From positions 1,058,676 through 1,122,675 of the forward strand of contig RDEW01000002.1 in NCBI GenBank assembly GCA_011109175.1: DNA of 64,000 nt, given 5' to 3'. Below, one piece after another: positions 33,466-44,804 of the stretch (position 1 is its first letter; every line of letters starts with the position of its first letter). The notes under the pieces were generated by a model. The model had not been told where the DNA came from. It saw only the letters and a list, made by a program, of their open reading frames with translations, and ran no database searches. The translations under genes and the position numbers were made by a program. The DNA is from Dicyema japonicum. Taxonomy: Eukaryota; Dicyemida; Rhombozoa; Dicyemidae.

Positions 33466-35004
33466 TCAAGAATTAATAACTTTTAAGTTATGATAATTAT
33501 CAATTAGAAAGACTACAAAGTTGTTAATGTAAAACAGAGAGGCCAGTCCATTAACAGGACGGAATAAATTACATCCCATTACAATCCCCAGATTCCCCGA
33601 TGTCATCAAGTTAACAGTGCTGTGTCTCTGAACCTGTCACTATTTAACATAAAACTACCAAATCAAGCAAATCCAACAAAACAAGCAGCAAATTACGGTT
33701 TATCTCGGGAAGTTCACCCAAAATTTCAAAACAAGCCTGTAATTTGTCAGTTTTGTCTAATCCCACTAATAACACCAACAACCATGAAAGTCGACGATAA
33801 GTTGGTGAAACGAATCAGGGAACAAAGCTGGTTCCAAACTCCCAAAGAAACGTTTCAGTACAACACAAGCGAGATCAACGTCCCCAATCTCTTTAAAATC
33901 GACAGGAATGCCTAAATATGTAAATATAGTCCACCGTGGTTTACATTATGACAGACATCATCAAGCAGAATTTTATTAGTACATCGTCTGAAGACTCCCA
34001 CCTGGTCAAGTCCTGGGGGTAACAAATTCAAACAACCGTATTTACTAATGTAGTCAATACACTGAGTGACGATGGGAGGACACGTGCATTGGTGGTTCTC
34101 ATAAATGCTAGGATTACATACAAATGAGACAATTCAAGCGACACACCGAACTGATTCGTTTTCATGGGAGTTTCGATGACTAAATTATCCCTGTTTCGAA
34201 TGCTATCGTCGAATCTGTATGGTAAAGGACAGAGGACTCACATTTTGACATCATAGGGGATTTTGAGTCTGTCAATGATGAGATATGGTCCCATCTCAGA
34301 AATGCTGTTGATTCTCCGTATTTTCTTGGCAAACTTGGAACTACGTCTATAAATTAGACCAACTTGACGATTTTCTGAAAGGAGGCAATGATAACGTTGA
34401 CTAATTGGGACGGGTGGACTATGAATAGGGCTTTGATGTTCTTTTTGTATCTTGGGAGTAAATAAATCCCCACTTTCTGTCAAGTTGTCTGTAGGCAGAG
34501 AAGAGAAATTTGAGGGAAGGAAACCTCGTCATTTTCATCCCATAGTGAAAGTACACAAGCACATAATCCGAGGTCACATATTTGTCGAGAGTAAATAATA
34601 GATAACTAACAAATCATCAGTCAAATACTCCAGAACACGCTGGTGGGCGACCTCACTTGTGGGAGGTACTCTGCAGGCTGAAAATGTTATAATTTTGTCC
34701 CCATACAAGTCATCCCCTAAAAGTAAGAATGTAGGGCTGCCTGCAACTTCTACGATTCCATATTTGGCAACATCGGCATATTCCCCAATTTCATTATTAA
34801 AGTGAAAATCCTTTATAGTAAGTCCATTATACATTGACTGGAGGGAGTTGAGTCTCAAAGTCGTCGTTGACTTCTTGTATTTCCGAGACTTTGAGGGACG
34901 AATCTATTTCCTTAGTAGTAAGGTCGCACTCAATCTCATCATATTCGAATTCATTATCGTCAATTATGTCTTATAATAGTATAATTAATACCAGGCATAT
35001 CCAT
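33466..35004 (-). CDS. ARHGAP1: ARHGAP1-like RhoGAP with Sec14 (BCH) domain
   Basis: Stimulates GTP hydrolysis on Rho/Cdc42; the BCH/CRAL-TRIO part tethers to prenylated GTPases or membranes. Twelve or more exons with introns of 22-27 nt. The acidic N-terminus (MDMPDIIDDNEFEYDE) is followed by the BCH domain: KIITFSACRVPPTSEVAHQR, YVTSDYVLVYFHYG, YKKNIKALFIVHPSQLVN and KFAKKIRRINSISEM. Then a proline-poor link and RhoGAP with the arginine-finger loop GVFRRC, GIPVDFKEIGDVDL, LKRFFGSLEPALFP, ELPEINRNLL and NLMTSGNLGIVMGCNLFRP. The second intron after the BCH start (34717-34740) is GC-AG. One junction (34591-34610) has no AG acceptor: removing 20 nt restores frame but ends in AC. Everything else splices in frame. 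Confidence 0.93.
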
Positions 35005-35119
35005 TATAACAAATATTTATTATGGATTAATTTATATTTAAAATAATTATATACTTATAATCAATTTAATAATATATTCGCTTTATTTTAATTTTTACTT
35101 AACGTAAATTATTGTTAAA

Positions 35120-35445
35120 AAAAGTGGCATAGTCTTTTGAGTCGCGATTAGCTGAGGTTTCGATTCTCGCGATCGAATGATTTCAATCTGCTCTGTAACC
35201 TTCATTAAATCCTAAGGGAGATCATATGATTCGTCTGCCTCAGGAGTACCTGGACGGCATTTAAAAAAGGATCTACCTCTTCCCAACTCCACTAGAGGGA
35301 TTCCCACAATAGCCAATATGCATGACGTTATGCTTGAACAGGATCTGCTTCACTCGACCATGGGCTCTAAATATACTTGGTGTTAATTACTTCTTAAAAT
35401 CTTTCCTGTATATCCGGGATTATTAAATATTTTTTAAATCTTTAA
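35120..35445 (+). repeat. SINE copy with tRNA-like head
   Basis: The head has GTGGCATAGTCTTTTGAG (A-box-like) at about 35130 and GAGGTTTCGATTCTC (B-box-like) about 32 nt later. A body related to the 18061 copy follows (CTCAGGAGTACCTGGACGGC then AAAAAAGGATCTACCTCTTC). The tail is degraded: TATACTTGGTGTTAATTACT, then CTGTATATCCGGGATTATTA. A similar head module is at 36728-36770. Confidence 0.6.
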
Positions 35446-35459
35446 GATTAACATTTGGT

Positions 35460-35735
35460 TAATGAAAATGAAAATTCCAAGGACGGTGGTGCCCAAAAAA
35501 CTAATATCCAGTGATTCCGACAGAGATCTCATTTGGTAAATTCAAACATGACAAAACTGTTATGCCAAAAAATGCTGAAAGTACACTATCCAAATCCTAA
35601 AACCTACATATTCCTCCATTGCAAACGGAACACCAAGTGTAATCATCAAAACGTGGACTCCTATGTAATCAATGCCCTAACGCAAATTTATACCTTATCA
35701 AAAAACCTTAAAAAATTGCAACTACCATAGAATCT
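35460..35735 (+). other. Unassigned open frame, probably repeat-derived
   Basis: A frame of 65 codons at 35533-35730 lies just upstream of LINE debris and lacks a family match; possibly the 5' part of the same LINE. Confidence 0.25.
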
Positions 35736-35739
35736 CCTA

Positions 35740-36140
35740 TCTCATACCAATCATAAAGCTTGGAAGAGCAAACTTCTTTATATTGGACTTATCCTTCTTT
35801 TTTAATCTTTGAAAATCTTAAAAAAACTTATTCTCGCCATGATCCGCTCATACCTTCCAGTAAACTCCTTTCAACGAGGATTCAAAAAAGGTATATTTAC
35901 GACAACTCACCTAACAACCATATCAATTTATGAAGGCCTACGATAACACTAAAGTTCTTAGTATGCTTAATTTACATAGGGTTTTGATTGGTAGAATAAT
36001 TGCGAGAAAGATTTTTAATATAATAACAAAAATAAAAAAAGGTTTGCTAACTTATCACTTAATGAGTGTTTCTTTCTCTTAATAAATGACGGTAATTCCT
36101 TTGAAATTAATAATTTTACCAAATTAACGGCTCACGTGAT
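35740..36140 (+). pseudogene. Family C LINE RT fragment
   Basis: Reads NSFQRGFKKGIFTTTHLTTI, the Q-H-G-F-R-x-G-R-S-T-x-T-H-L block of Jockey RTs seen at 57376-58080 (-). Multiple breaks. Confidence 0.55.
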
Positions 36141-36149
36141 CTTGTCGCA

Positions 36150-36720
36150 CTCCAGCAGAGATCTTATCTTGGCTCTATGCTCCTCCCTCGAGTCCACACA
36201 AGCACGTATCGGCCGTATTACCGGATTCTCGTAACTGCATGGGCGCGTCCTTTGTTTTACGGATTAGGAATTGCAGATAAATTGGAGAGTGGATTTATTC
36301 TGGAAAGGAATGGACCCCACAGGGCATGACTCAATGTACTGCTTTTTAGATAGCTTTCAGGATAGGGTGATTTCCAATTTTCCTTAACCCAAGAGACATT
36401 TCAGTACGTTAGACTTTTTTTCGCATTTCTTACCTCAACATGAAGCGATAAGCACATGTGATGTCACAAATCACTCTAAGGGTTTTTACCGTCCGATTCA
36501 AACAAGTCACCTCCGACCCATAAGGGGTTAACTAGTCAGAGTTTAAAAGATTGAAAATGGTCGGAGAAAGCGGAGAACCTTAGGGTACGGTTCATGCTAG
36601 ATAAAAATATCACTTTTTCTACAAATTTTTGAAACACGTGGGTCTTATTTCCTAATTTAATTTGTGTCAAAAAATCGAAAGATGGAAAATACATCACAGG
36701 TCTAAACTGCTCCAACTTAA
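36150..36720 (-). pseudogene. Family C LINE RT C-terminal fragment
   Basis: The minus strand carries decayed copies of the thumb region of 18721-19191 (matching order of the tyrosine/tryptophan-rich segment and the FSRHVT region) without open frames. Confidence 0.5.
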
Positions 36721-36727
36721 CAACCTG

Positions 36728-37255
36728 TTATCAAGTCGCGATTATCTGTGGGTTCGACTCACTCGCCGTTACTTACCTGGTTGAGGGGTTCTGTTCTCTT
36801 CTGTGTTTTCTTAGATATTTTTATCCAGCATGGCAAACGCCGGCTGTGGAATATGTTTTTGTTGCGTGGAGATTTGCGTTATCAACAACTACGCTCCACA
36901 GTCTCAATTCGATATACCGAAAAATTATTCATGTGTCGGCTTTCATATTGGATCAACAGTCAGTTCCCTACTCACGGATAAACGACCCGTAATCGCTGCT
37001 CAGGATTTCTTCTGGTCTGTGAGGAGGATGTAACCTGTTTCACCTGTACATTTTCAAGGCAAAAGAAACCCGATTGGTTAAAAAGTTCCCTTTTCCAATC
37101 GGATTCCTCTACAGGGATGAGAGAAGGCTCTTTCGTACGGTAGTTGGAATAATGAGTGACCACAGATGTTGGATTGATTAGGGTAAGTGGGATATGTAAT
37201 TGTTTGACGTTTTTCTGTCTTTCTCGGTGATCCCAGGGTTCTAAATTATTAAATA
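36728..37255 (+). pseudogene. tRNA-like head fused to family C LINE 3' end
   Basis: Starts with GTCGCGATTATCTGTGGGTTCGACTC (shared in part with 35136). It continues into sequence equivalent to the reverse of 56650-56900, the family C 3' end: AACCCGATTGGTTAAAAAG and CGGATTCCTCTAC. It closes with CTCGGTGATCCCAGGG and AAATTATTAAATAA. Confidence 0.55.
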
Positions 37256-37259
37256 ATTT

Positions 37260-39070
37260 TATAATATACGCTGTCTTTATACAACTATGGACTTATGTGG
37301 AGCCATATGAATATGAACTACTCGATACAGCTTTCCCTAGTATTTTGAATAAGTATCGTCTGCATCCTAGATCTGTAGAACATTCTCAAAGGTCGGAAGC
37401 CTTATTGGTCTATGTGTAGACATGAATTTATTTCTCGGTGGACATTACACAATGCACTTATATAAGCAATACTCACTCCATGTAATCCAGTCAAGAATAC
37501 TGGAGACCACAATTGTCTCATGTACTCCCAATAGTAAAACTCATTTTTTTATTTAAAAAACCCAAGGACCACCAGGAAAGAAAGTGTAAAAATAAACTAA
37601 TTATTAACTTCCTGCGTCTCCTCGTGTATCAGCCAGCAATTCCACCTCCTTGTGAAAGTGTATCCTCGAATGTCCGCAGAAGAACTCGACCCAAGTATCA
37701 TCTTTTGATCCTCCGCGTTGATAATCCTTCTTCAAGCGGAGCGATGATTTGATAATAAAATCTATTGATAAATGCCACAAGGATGGTGGTGCTCTTCAAA
37801 ACGTTTCACTTTTAAATCCCTTAGGTTGCGTCTTCCTCAGTGTGATGAGTGAATGTTATTAAGGTCTCGAAAGTGACACTAAAATCTTCTGAAATCTCGT
37901 GAATAGAAAACGGGCATTGTCAAAGAAAAACTAGCATTCACTCTTAAACTCAATAACAGTAGTAAATAGATCGAACTGAGATTTTTCGCCGATAAAAATA
38001 ACACATTAAGGCGTGACTAAGTCCAGCTAAGGTGTGAATGGACAATCAAAACAACCATAAAGAAAAACTATCCATAATAAGATCGTCCACGTTATATTCG
38101 GAAATGAAGATTTTATTATCAGAAACGTGCTTGAAACAGATTTGAAAACCGATTGATACTAAAATTGTCCATAAATAAAGTTTTGAAACCACTCATGCAA
38201 TAATGAGTCGTGGTAGATCACCCCACTCTAAGCCATGTTTGAACACAGGCATTGGTAAAGCAGAAAAGATTAGTGTTAGAACCCCCGGTATAAGGATAGG
38301 TTGGCTGGAAAAGACCGTCCTTTGGCTTTCCTGCCTTCATAATTGGCAGTTATTTAATTCTTCCAGATATTCGGAAGTGTGTGTTAACCAATCGAGAGGT
38401 TATATAATTCCGTAACACGATATCTCTAACCTTGATGATATAGTGTATAGTGAAGACACCATGGAGACCAGAGGCATATAATGAAGCAATGGACTTATGC
38501 AAATTGAAGAAAGTAGTCTGAGGCGTGGACTTTGGTTGTATGTAATTAGTTTAATCAATATTTAACGTTTCATTAGTTTATTTGCCAATTTGCGTGCAGA
38601 TTGTTATGAATTGGGAGTAATTATTACGTCATGTGTTTTACTCTCAACATCTTCCAAATACATCGTACGAGCGCATGACAAAGGCATCAACCAGGCGACT
38701 CTATTTGTGCCTATGGTTGTCGCGAATTGATTCTTTAGATAATCAGTCGACACATACGTGCTGAAAACAAGTAAATCCGCTTTCGAATAATTCCTGAACC
38801 TTTTAGAAAACCAGGGTACGCAGAAAGGTCTTCTGAGTCGTGACACAATCGGCTGTGGTTACCTGAGTAATCATAAAGGAAACTCAGATGGAGTGAGAGT
38901 AAGTTACATAATTCTTTGTTTAAAATAATTAGTTAGTAGTCACGACCTCGCTATCTTTTAGGATGCTGTTCGTCCTCAGGCGTAATTTCGACAAGGATCA
39001 CCTGCTCGCGGCGAAATTTGTAAGTTGTTTTAGGCAGCAACTTAAAGATCCACTAACTTATGTTCATTGA
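37260..39070. other. No gene recognised
   Basis: Open frames at 37513-37752 (+), 38203-38415 (+) and 38604-38846 (-) have no recognised family and no linked mini-exons. Likely old repeats. Confidence 0.35.
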
Positions 39071-39073
39071 AGC

Positions 39074-39300
39074 CGCATTTCCCGATGTGATGCTATGTGG
39101 CTAATTGATTGAAAATTTCTCTTCCTTCCCTCTGATGATGTCATTGGACCCACCTTAAATAGAAGACACTCAATGTCTGGCCGGCATTTAAAAGATTACA
39201 ACTAATCATAGGACAATTCGTTCCCTCGCGACAAGTTCTGTAATTGACCACAGCTCCCCTGGACAACGTCCTTTGTATGGGTTATATTGCGTCGGGATAA
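39074..39300 (+). repeat. SINE copy, tail degraded
   Basis: Has the 5' block CGATGTGATGCTATGTGGCT (like GGCGCCATGTGGTGCTGCGTGG), the core CTCAATGTCTGGCCGGCAT, and TCGCGACAAGTTCTG near the 3' end; an inverted cousin of that stretch is at 61236-61252. Confidence 0.5.
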
Positions 39301-39328
39301 AATAAATAATAAATATAATTATTAATAG

Positions 39329-40083
39329 TTAAATATGTTTATTAGTTTTATGAAAATGTAATAATTCATTGACCTCTGCTTGTAAATTATTTCTTATCCA
39401 AATTAAATTAGCCTTTCTTTCCTCAAGAATGTCAATCTCATTCGCATATTTTGATATTTCATTATTTTTCCGTTCTCTGCAATTTCGTGCTGCCATCTAC
39501 TCAATTATTATTACTGACTACTCGATTTCTCCCACGTCTTCGGATTTCATTCAAGTACTTTAATTGAAAGTCCGTGAATGAATTATTTTTTGACAAATTT
39601 TTTAAAATCATTTTTATCGTAATTAATGACAGCCTCATAGTCAAAGTTGGCATCACGTGTGAAGGTTGACTCAGCAAAGTGGTCCCTCCATTCGTAATCG
39701 TCATAATAGTCAATGTTATTGTATTGATACTCCATGGGCTGTGAATATGTCATGTTACCCCAATTTCTGTCTCTTATGTCCGGTGGATTAAGAGTATTCA
39801 GCTAAAATAAGACCTTAATCTACGTAGTAGTCTTCATTATAGCTGTAATCCTTGGGCATCATAATCTCCCCTGAAATACAAACTCAAAATGTACCAGTCT
39901 CGTGATTGACTGTGTACTGAAGGTCATTCAGTGTTTCATAGTCCATCTAACACATGATTGAACAAACTACAAATGAATGTTCGGGAATAAAGGAGTTTTG
40001 CATGCTATGACTCACTCCAAAGTCCATTCCATCGTCAAAGAAGTGATTATTCTAATATCTTAAAAGTGATCAGACCTCACCAT
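39329..40083 (-). CDS. NFE2L: CNC-type bZIP transcription factor (NRF/SKN-1-like)
   Basis: Oxidative/xenobiotic stress regulators of the NRF family bind antioxidant response elements, usually with small Maf partners. Six exons, introns 22-29 nt. The bZIP is unmistakably CNC: FTDFQLKYLNEIRRRGRNR, intron 39497-39521, then MAARNCRERKNNEI with the invariant asparagine and arginine, and a short leucine zipper. The acidic N-terminal region contains HETGEIMM: an ETGE motif like the high-affinity KEAP1 site of NRF2, with the glycine codon split by intron 39871-39894. The frame needs one base removed from a six-T run (+ strand 39586-39591), giving 209 aa, far shorter than vertebrate NRF2. The start ATG at 40083 is followed at once by an intron, so the first exon is just ATG; an upstream exon is possible. 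Confidence 0.85.
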
Positions 40084-40145
40084 TTTTTTATTTGCGGTTA
40101 GTCAATTCTATTATAACCCAATCAACCACGGCACTATTATCTGCC
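40084..40145. promoter_or_regulatory. Candidate bidirectional promoter
   Basis: Only 62 bp separate the head-to-head starts of the bZIP gene (-) and the small ORF (+). Inferred from spacing alone; no TATA or binding site identified. Confidence 0.35.
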
Positions 40146-40346
40146 ATGGAGAAGTGGTTTAGTAAAATTACGAGTTTTAATATTGTTAGTCATCCATTCA
40201 ACTGGGTTGACGGATTTCCCTTGTCTTCGGAAGTTAAAGAATTGTTATCTCAGTCCATGTGGGTGCCACCGCAACAAGTTAACCGCATAGACTATTCTAA
40301 GCCTAATTATGTAATAAATAAAATCTGGGGTATCATTAAGAAGTAG
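40146..40346 (+). CDS. Hypothetical 66-aa protein
   Basis: Starts MEKWFSKITSFNIVSHPFNW and ends VINKIWGIIKK. Basic, tryptophan-rich (4 W), no predicted membrane span and no cysteine. The frame stays open upstream to 40092 but without ATG. The composition resembles small mitochondrial subunits, but I could not assign a family. Intronless as read. Its position against a divergently transcribed gene supports its being real. Confidence 0.5.
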   Translation: MEKWFSKITSFNIVSHPFNWVDGFPLSSEVKELLSQSMWVPPQQVNRIDYSKPNYVINKIWGIIKK

Positions 40347-40423
40347 TCTCAATAGCCTAATATATATATATTGGTGGGAACTTGCAACTCATTTATCATT
40401 AATTGAGTGAAGGTTATATTGTG

Positions 40424-40720
40424 TTTATAACTCTGGATATACAGGAAAGAGGCTAAGAGTACATTAACGCATAATCAAGGTGTATCCAGTTCCCTCGATA
40501 GGGGTGAGACCTATCCTTTCTAAGCATCACGTCCATCCATAGCCTTCATTGTGTGAAGCCCTCAGGTAGAGTAGGAAGAGATATCTTTTTTCGATGCTGG
40601 CCTGGCATTGGGCGTCTCTTGAGATAGATTGAGTAACTGACACCCCTTAGGATTTGCTCACATCATTGGCTCAAACTTTCTGTATGATTGTAGATATTTT
40701 TTATTATATAGAACAATGGG
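40424..40720 (-). repeat. SINE copy with covarying hairpin tail
   Basis: Tail arms GGATATAC (40435-40442) and GTGTATCC (40480-40487) pair with one G-U. The core at 40600-40640 reads CTGGCCTGGCATTGGGCGTC. The body ends with ATTGGCTCAAACTTTCTGTATGAT, as at 9909-9932. Confidence 0.65.
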
Positions 40721-40779
40721 CAGCTCGGTAGACTACCCCCTTTAAGAGTTTTTGCTGCAATTCTATTAAGAGATTTTCA

Positions 40780-41830
40780 ATGGGCTGGATTTTATTTTCT
40801 GGTCCAATTAACTTTATTGCAGCTTCCTGGGCTGCGGATAGTTTCATGGACGAGGAGCGTGAAACCTTCATTAAAAACAGCATGACAAAGGACTTTGTTG
40901 CTGATGTGTCGAACCTCCACTTCGAGAGCTATAGTTCCGGCTTTTCAAGCATTTGTTGGGCGGACTGAGCCGCTGATTGAATGCCTCTGTCCTTGGAGGC
41001 AAGAATGATATCGTCGGCGTAGGAGAGATTAGACAGTTCTCATTACAGGTTTGTGATATGCCGTTTATGTAAAGGTTGAAGAGTTGGGGTGACAGTGGGG
41101 AGCCTTGAGGGACTCCATTTGGAAGGTAGTGAGATCTTGATTTTGTTGCAGAGTACTTGTGGTCGTCTTCCATTTAGGAAGTTTCCAAAGCTTCAAGTTC
41201 GGTTGGATGTTCGTTTCAAATATCTTATTTGTAAGGAGTTTTCTGGAGACTGAATCGAACGCTTTTGTGATGTCCACGGATATTAGTACTGTCCTTCGAT
41301 GTGGTTAGGGGAAGTTAAATCCTTCCGCAATGAATTGTGTGAGGGTTGTGAGTGGTCGAATGGTTACCTCGGAATCCGTGCTGAAGGTATTGAGTCTTGT
41401 ACTTTTTCCAAAAGCCTTTCAAAGATGGCCTTGGATATGGCCCTGCGGACATCCTAAGTAGTAAAGAGGATCCAGTCATTTTGGTTCAATCTTTTCCAGG
41501 AATACTTGGTGTTATTTTTTTGCACTGAGCATACTGTTATCTAGTCTATCTATTTGAATTTTTGGCCTTGATGTTCTTGTTGATCTATCTGTTCAGTTCT
41601 CGTATTTTTCTGACGTTCTCTTTTGTTGGCGATTTCATCCTCTTATGTCCTTTGATCAATCGCTTCGTCGTTGTGTCGAAACGTTTTGATGACGCAGGTT
41701 TCCTGCCCACTGGAATGTATTTCCTTCTCGCAGCGATTATGGTGGAGTTTAACAATTTCAATAATTGTTTGACGGAGGGAGGGTGTGGTCGCTTATTGTA
41801 TCGTATATAACAAACCAAAGAGAGCTGAGT
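40780..41830 (-). pseudogene. Family C LINE RT copy
   Basis: The minus strand from 41818 reads NNTIIAARRKYIPVGRK-like text (pre-RT block), then ISVDITKAFDSVSRKLL (motif A, F-D-S-V) near 41230-41290, and LPNGVPQGSPLSPQLFN (motif B') near 41090-41130. ADDI-like motif C follows near 41010. Several frame breaks. Confidence 0.75.
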
Positions 41831-41839
41831 GAAAATGTG

Positions 41840-42790
41840 TCCGAAGTCGGGTGCAGAAAAAATTTTACTGGATAAACCAGACGGGGGAGTTGCATAACAG
41901 AGGAAAACACCTTCGATATTCAGGGATCAGCTCCAAAAAATTCAGGGTGTGGATCCGTGGAGTTTGATCCCTGATAACAAAAAGAAGGTGTCTGCCGATA
42001 TATTTAAACACTCCGACGAGGAACTACCAATTGCTGATAGCACTGTCAGCATCTTTGAAGTGATGACAGCAATCAGGGAATGCAAGGTCAATGCTCCAGG
42101 ATATGACCACAAATCAATGAAACTTATCAAAGAAGGTCCGGATATTTTGTTTGACTATCTGCGATGTCTTTACGATGGGTGTTTACGACTTGGCCACTTG
42201 CCTTTAATATGGAAGAAAGCTGTTGTGAGGATAATTCCAAAACCAGGGAAGCCAAAGAGAGATCCGGCAAGCTACAGACCAATTAGCTTAATATGTTCTT
42301 TCGCGAAAGTTATTGAACGTATCATTTCAAAAGGCTAAGCAGACATATAGAAGAAAACGACTTTCTGATTCCAGAGCAGTGGGGTTTTCGTCCCGGAAGA
42401 GGCTGTGCAGACTGTTTCTTTCTACTGAATTCTGAAATCATGAAAGCAAAGGATTCCAAGAGACAAATAAACTTATTATGTCTTGATATCTTGAAAGCAT
42501 TCGACAGTGTATGAAGCGTTGTTAAAGCAGCTTGTATCAGCATGTGTTCCAAGATACCTATTTGTTTGGCTAAGAAATTATCTTCAGGAAAGACAATCTT
42601 TTGTGAAGGTGTGTGGATATATATCTGATGCAATATCATTCAAAAGAGGAGTACCTCACGGTTCAATATTGAGCCCTATTTTGTTTAATATATTTATGGC
42701 GAGTTTTCCACGTCCGAGGAATATTAACACTAGTCTTCTTATTTATGCGGATGACGTCAATCGTTGTTAAGGAGACATAAGCAAAAAGCC
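41840..42790 (+). pseudogene. Family D LINE RT copy
   Basis: APGYDHKSMKLIKEG and VRIIPKPGKPKRDPASYRPI (RT fingers) at 42090-42300. Then PEQWGFRPGRGCADCFFL, LLCLDILKAFDSV (motif A), FKRGVPHGSILSPILFNIF (motif B') and LLIYADDVN (motif C) at 42745-42765. Frame changes at 42338 and about 42510, then truncated. Confidence 0.75.
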
Positions 42791-42929
42791 TACTAAATAC
42801 AACCATATGTTAGGAACTGGCAACACAAAGCAGACAAACATGCTGCATCGGTGATCCTTGGATATGAAAATTGTCCCCACCAAATCGACTTTCTTGAGAC
42901 TACTCTGATTTTATCCAGTTCTCCGATCA

Positions 42930-43230
42930 TAGTGGAGCGCATCTTTTTCAAGCATTACATCCATCCACCATAGTGAGGACCATTCCATAGGGAAGAGAGG
43001 AATCCTCTTTGGATGCCAACCAGGCACTGGACGTCTCCCGAGTTAGGTGTGACGTCTCTTAGGAATTAAAGAAAGCAAAAAAAGAATTATTCGACCAAGT
43101 AGGTAGCAGTGTGAGACTCTAACCCTCAGCTAGACAAGTAGGAGATCCTACGTGTCTCTTATTATTATTAACCCCAGGCTTACCATTGTATGCCCAGCAC
43201 AAACAGTCATAACTAACTAATCCAAGGAAG
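42930..43230 (-). repeat. SINE copy, degraded
   Basis: Core GATGCCAACCAGGCACTGGACGTCTC at 43011-43036. Tail remnant TTATTAACCCCAGGCTTACC, then AACTAACTAATCC, at 43166-43222. Confidence 0.55.
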
Positions 43231-43288
43231 GAACCAAAGTGAAATCATCTGCTTTTGTCTCTTATATAGAATATTAATAATAAAACAA

Positions 43289-44750
43289 ATGCCTTACTAC
43301 TCGCTGAACGTGTGGTATTTGGATGATTGCACCCTGGGAGGTCATCCTAACAATGTATATGACTGTCTACAGAGATTACTAACCCAATTGGATACGCTTG
43401 GTTTAAAGCTAAACGCATCCAAATGCGAAATCGTTAATTATGGATTCTCCCGATATGAATGGAATCGGATCCTATTAATGTTTCGGGGGATTTTTCCTAA
43501 AATATCGGAAATCGAGCCGGATCATTTGGAAATACTTGGATGCCCTCTGGCTGAAACTGGAATTAACGACACTCTGTTGGCTAAAGAACAGCAACTAAGA
43601 AAAACTTTTTTACGCCTTGGGATGCTGGATGCACATACCTTTCTTTTTCTCATGAAAAACGCTTTATTAACGCAGAAATTAAATTACGTCCTTCGAGGAG
43701 CTCCATGTTACCTGAAAATGCAACAACTCGGGGCGATTGACTCCCTATTCCGGTCTACGACCGAACGTATTACTAATGTCGAATTCGACGAACAAGGATG
43801 GGAACAAGCAACCTTGCCCGTTCGCTTTGGTGGACTCGGAATTCTCTCACCATCTGATTTAGCACACCCGGCATATCAATCCTCATTGGACTCCAATCAG
43901 AATTTGATCATGATGATTCTCCAGCTCCCATCAGAGTCGTCAAAGATCGAAGATTTGGTACACCCTAAAGTCAAACAACTCGGGCAGAGAGACCTTTATG
44001 AGTCTGTTTGCGAGGATAAATACGAGAGGCTTTTGAAAATATCTAACCAACACCGACGAGCTTGTCTTTTAACTGCAAGATGCAAGTGGAGCGGGGCTTG
44101 GATCAATGCCCTACCCATTGGAAACGTGGGAACTCACCTAGACGATGAAACGGTCAGTCTCCATCAGACTTGGATTGCAAGTTTGTCAACCCCATGAGTG
44201 CCGATGCGGCCGGAAGGTCGACTGCTATGGACATCATGCCCTTTCTTGTCGAAAAAGCGCAGGTCGATTCGCTAGACACAAGGCTATAAATGAAGTGGTG
44301 AAGCCGCCCTCGAGTTGGCGGGATATCCATCCATTCTAGAGCGAACGGGCTTGAGTAGGGATGATGGGAAGCGACCCCATGGAATTACACTCTTCCCCTT
44401 CTCTCGGGGCAAATGCTTAATTTGGGATGCTGCCTGTACTGACAGCTTTTCCCAGTCGAAACTTTTGAGGTCGGTAATGAAAGCGGGAGAGGCCTCCCGT
44501 TTATATGAAAACTCAAAAATAAAGAAATACAGCAGCCTCTAAATTGTTTCCATGTACAGCCAGTGGTCGTCGAGACGAGCGGAGTCTTTGGCCCCAAGAC
44601 GGTCTTTTTCCTTAGAGCACTTGGGTGTCTATTGACCAAAGCCTCGAGGGAGCGTCGGGAAACCGAGTGGCTTTTCCAAAGGATATCCCTGGCAGTAATC
44701 AGAGGTAACAGCCACTCGATCATATCCGCTGGACTCAGTAATTAACTACT
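43289..44750 (+). pseudogene. Family B LINE, 3' two-thirds, best preserved copy
   Basis: A 302-codon frame begins in RT motif C (VWYLDDCTLGGHP; Y-L-D-D) and runs through the thumb (LGLKLNASKCEIVNYGF, TLPVRFGGLGILSPSDLA). The frame then shifts at about 44150 to a zinc-knuckle-like CRCGRKVDCYGHHALSC, and to the restriction-like endonuclease core (LSRDDGKRPHGITLFPF, IWDAACTDSFSQ). It ends RETEWLFQRISLAVIRGN and SIISAGLSN at 44745. In the canonical endonuclease motif this copy has RPHG where other copies have RPDG. Confidence 0.8.
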
Positions 44751-44804
44751 CATGTTTCCTAATAATAAATTATTAATTATAAAACAAAATATAAACAATA
44801 AATA

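Noticed and set aside
40720-40775. tRNA gene (GGGCAGCTCGGTAGACTACC looks like a D-arm)
   Set aside because: No matching acceptor stem or T-loop could be formed; it adjoins SINE sequence, so at most it is a tRNA-like relic.
44385-44723. 112-codon minus frame
   Set aside because: Antisense shadow of the family B endonuclease region on the + strand.
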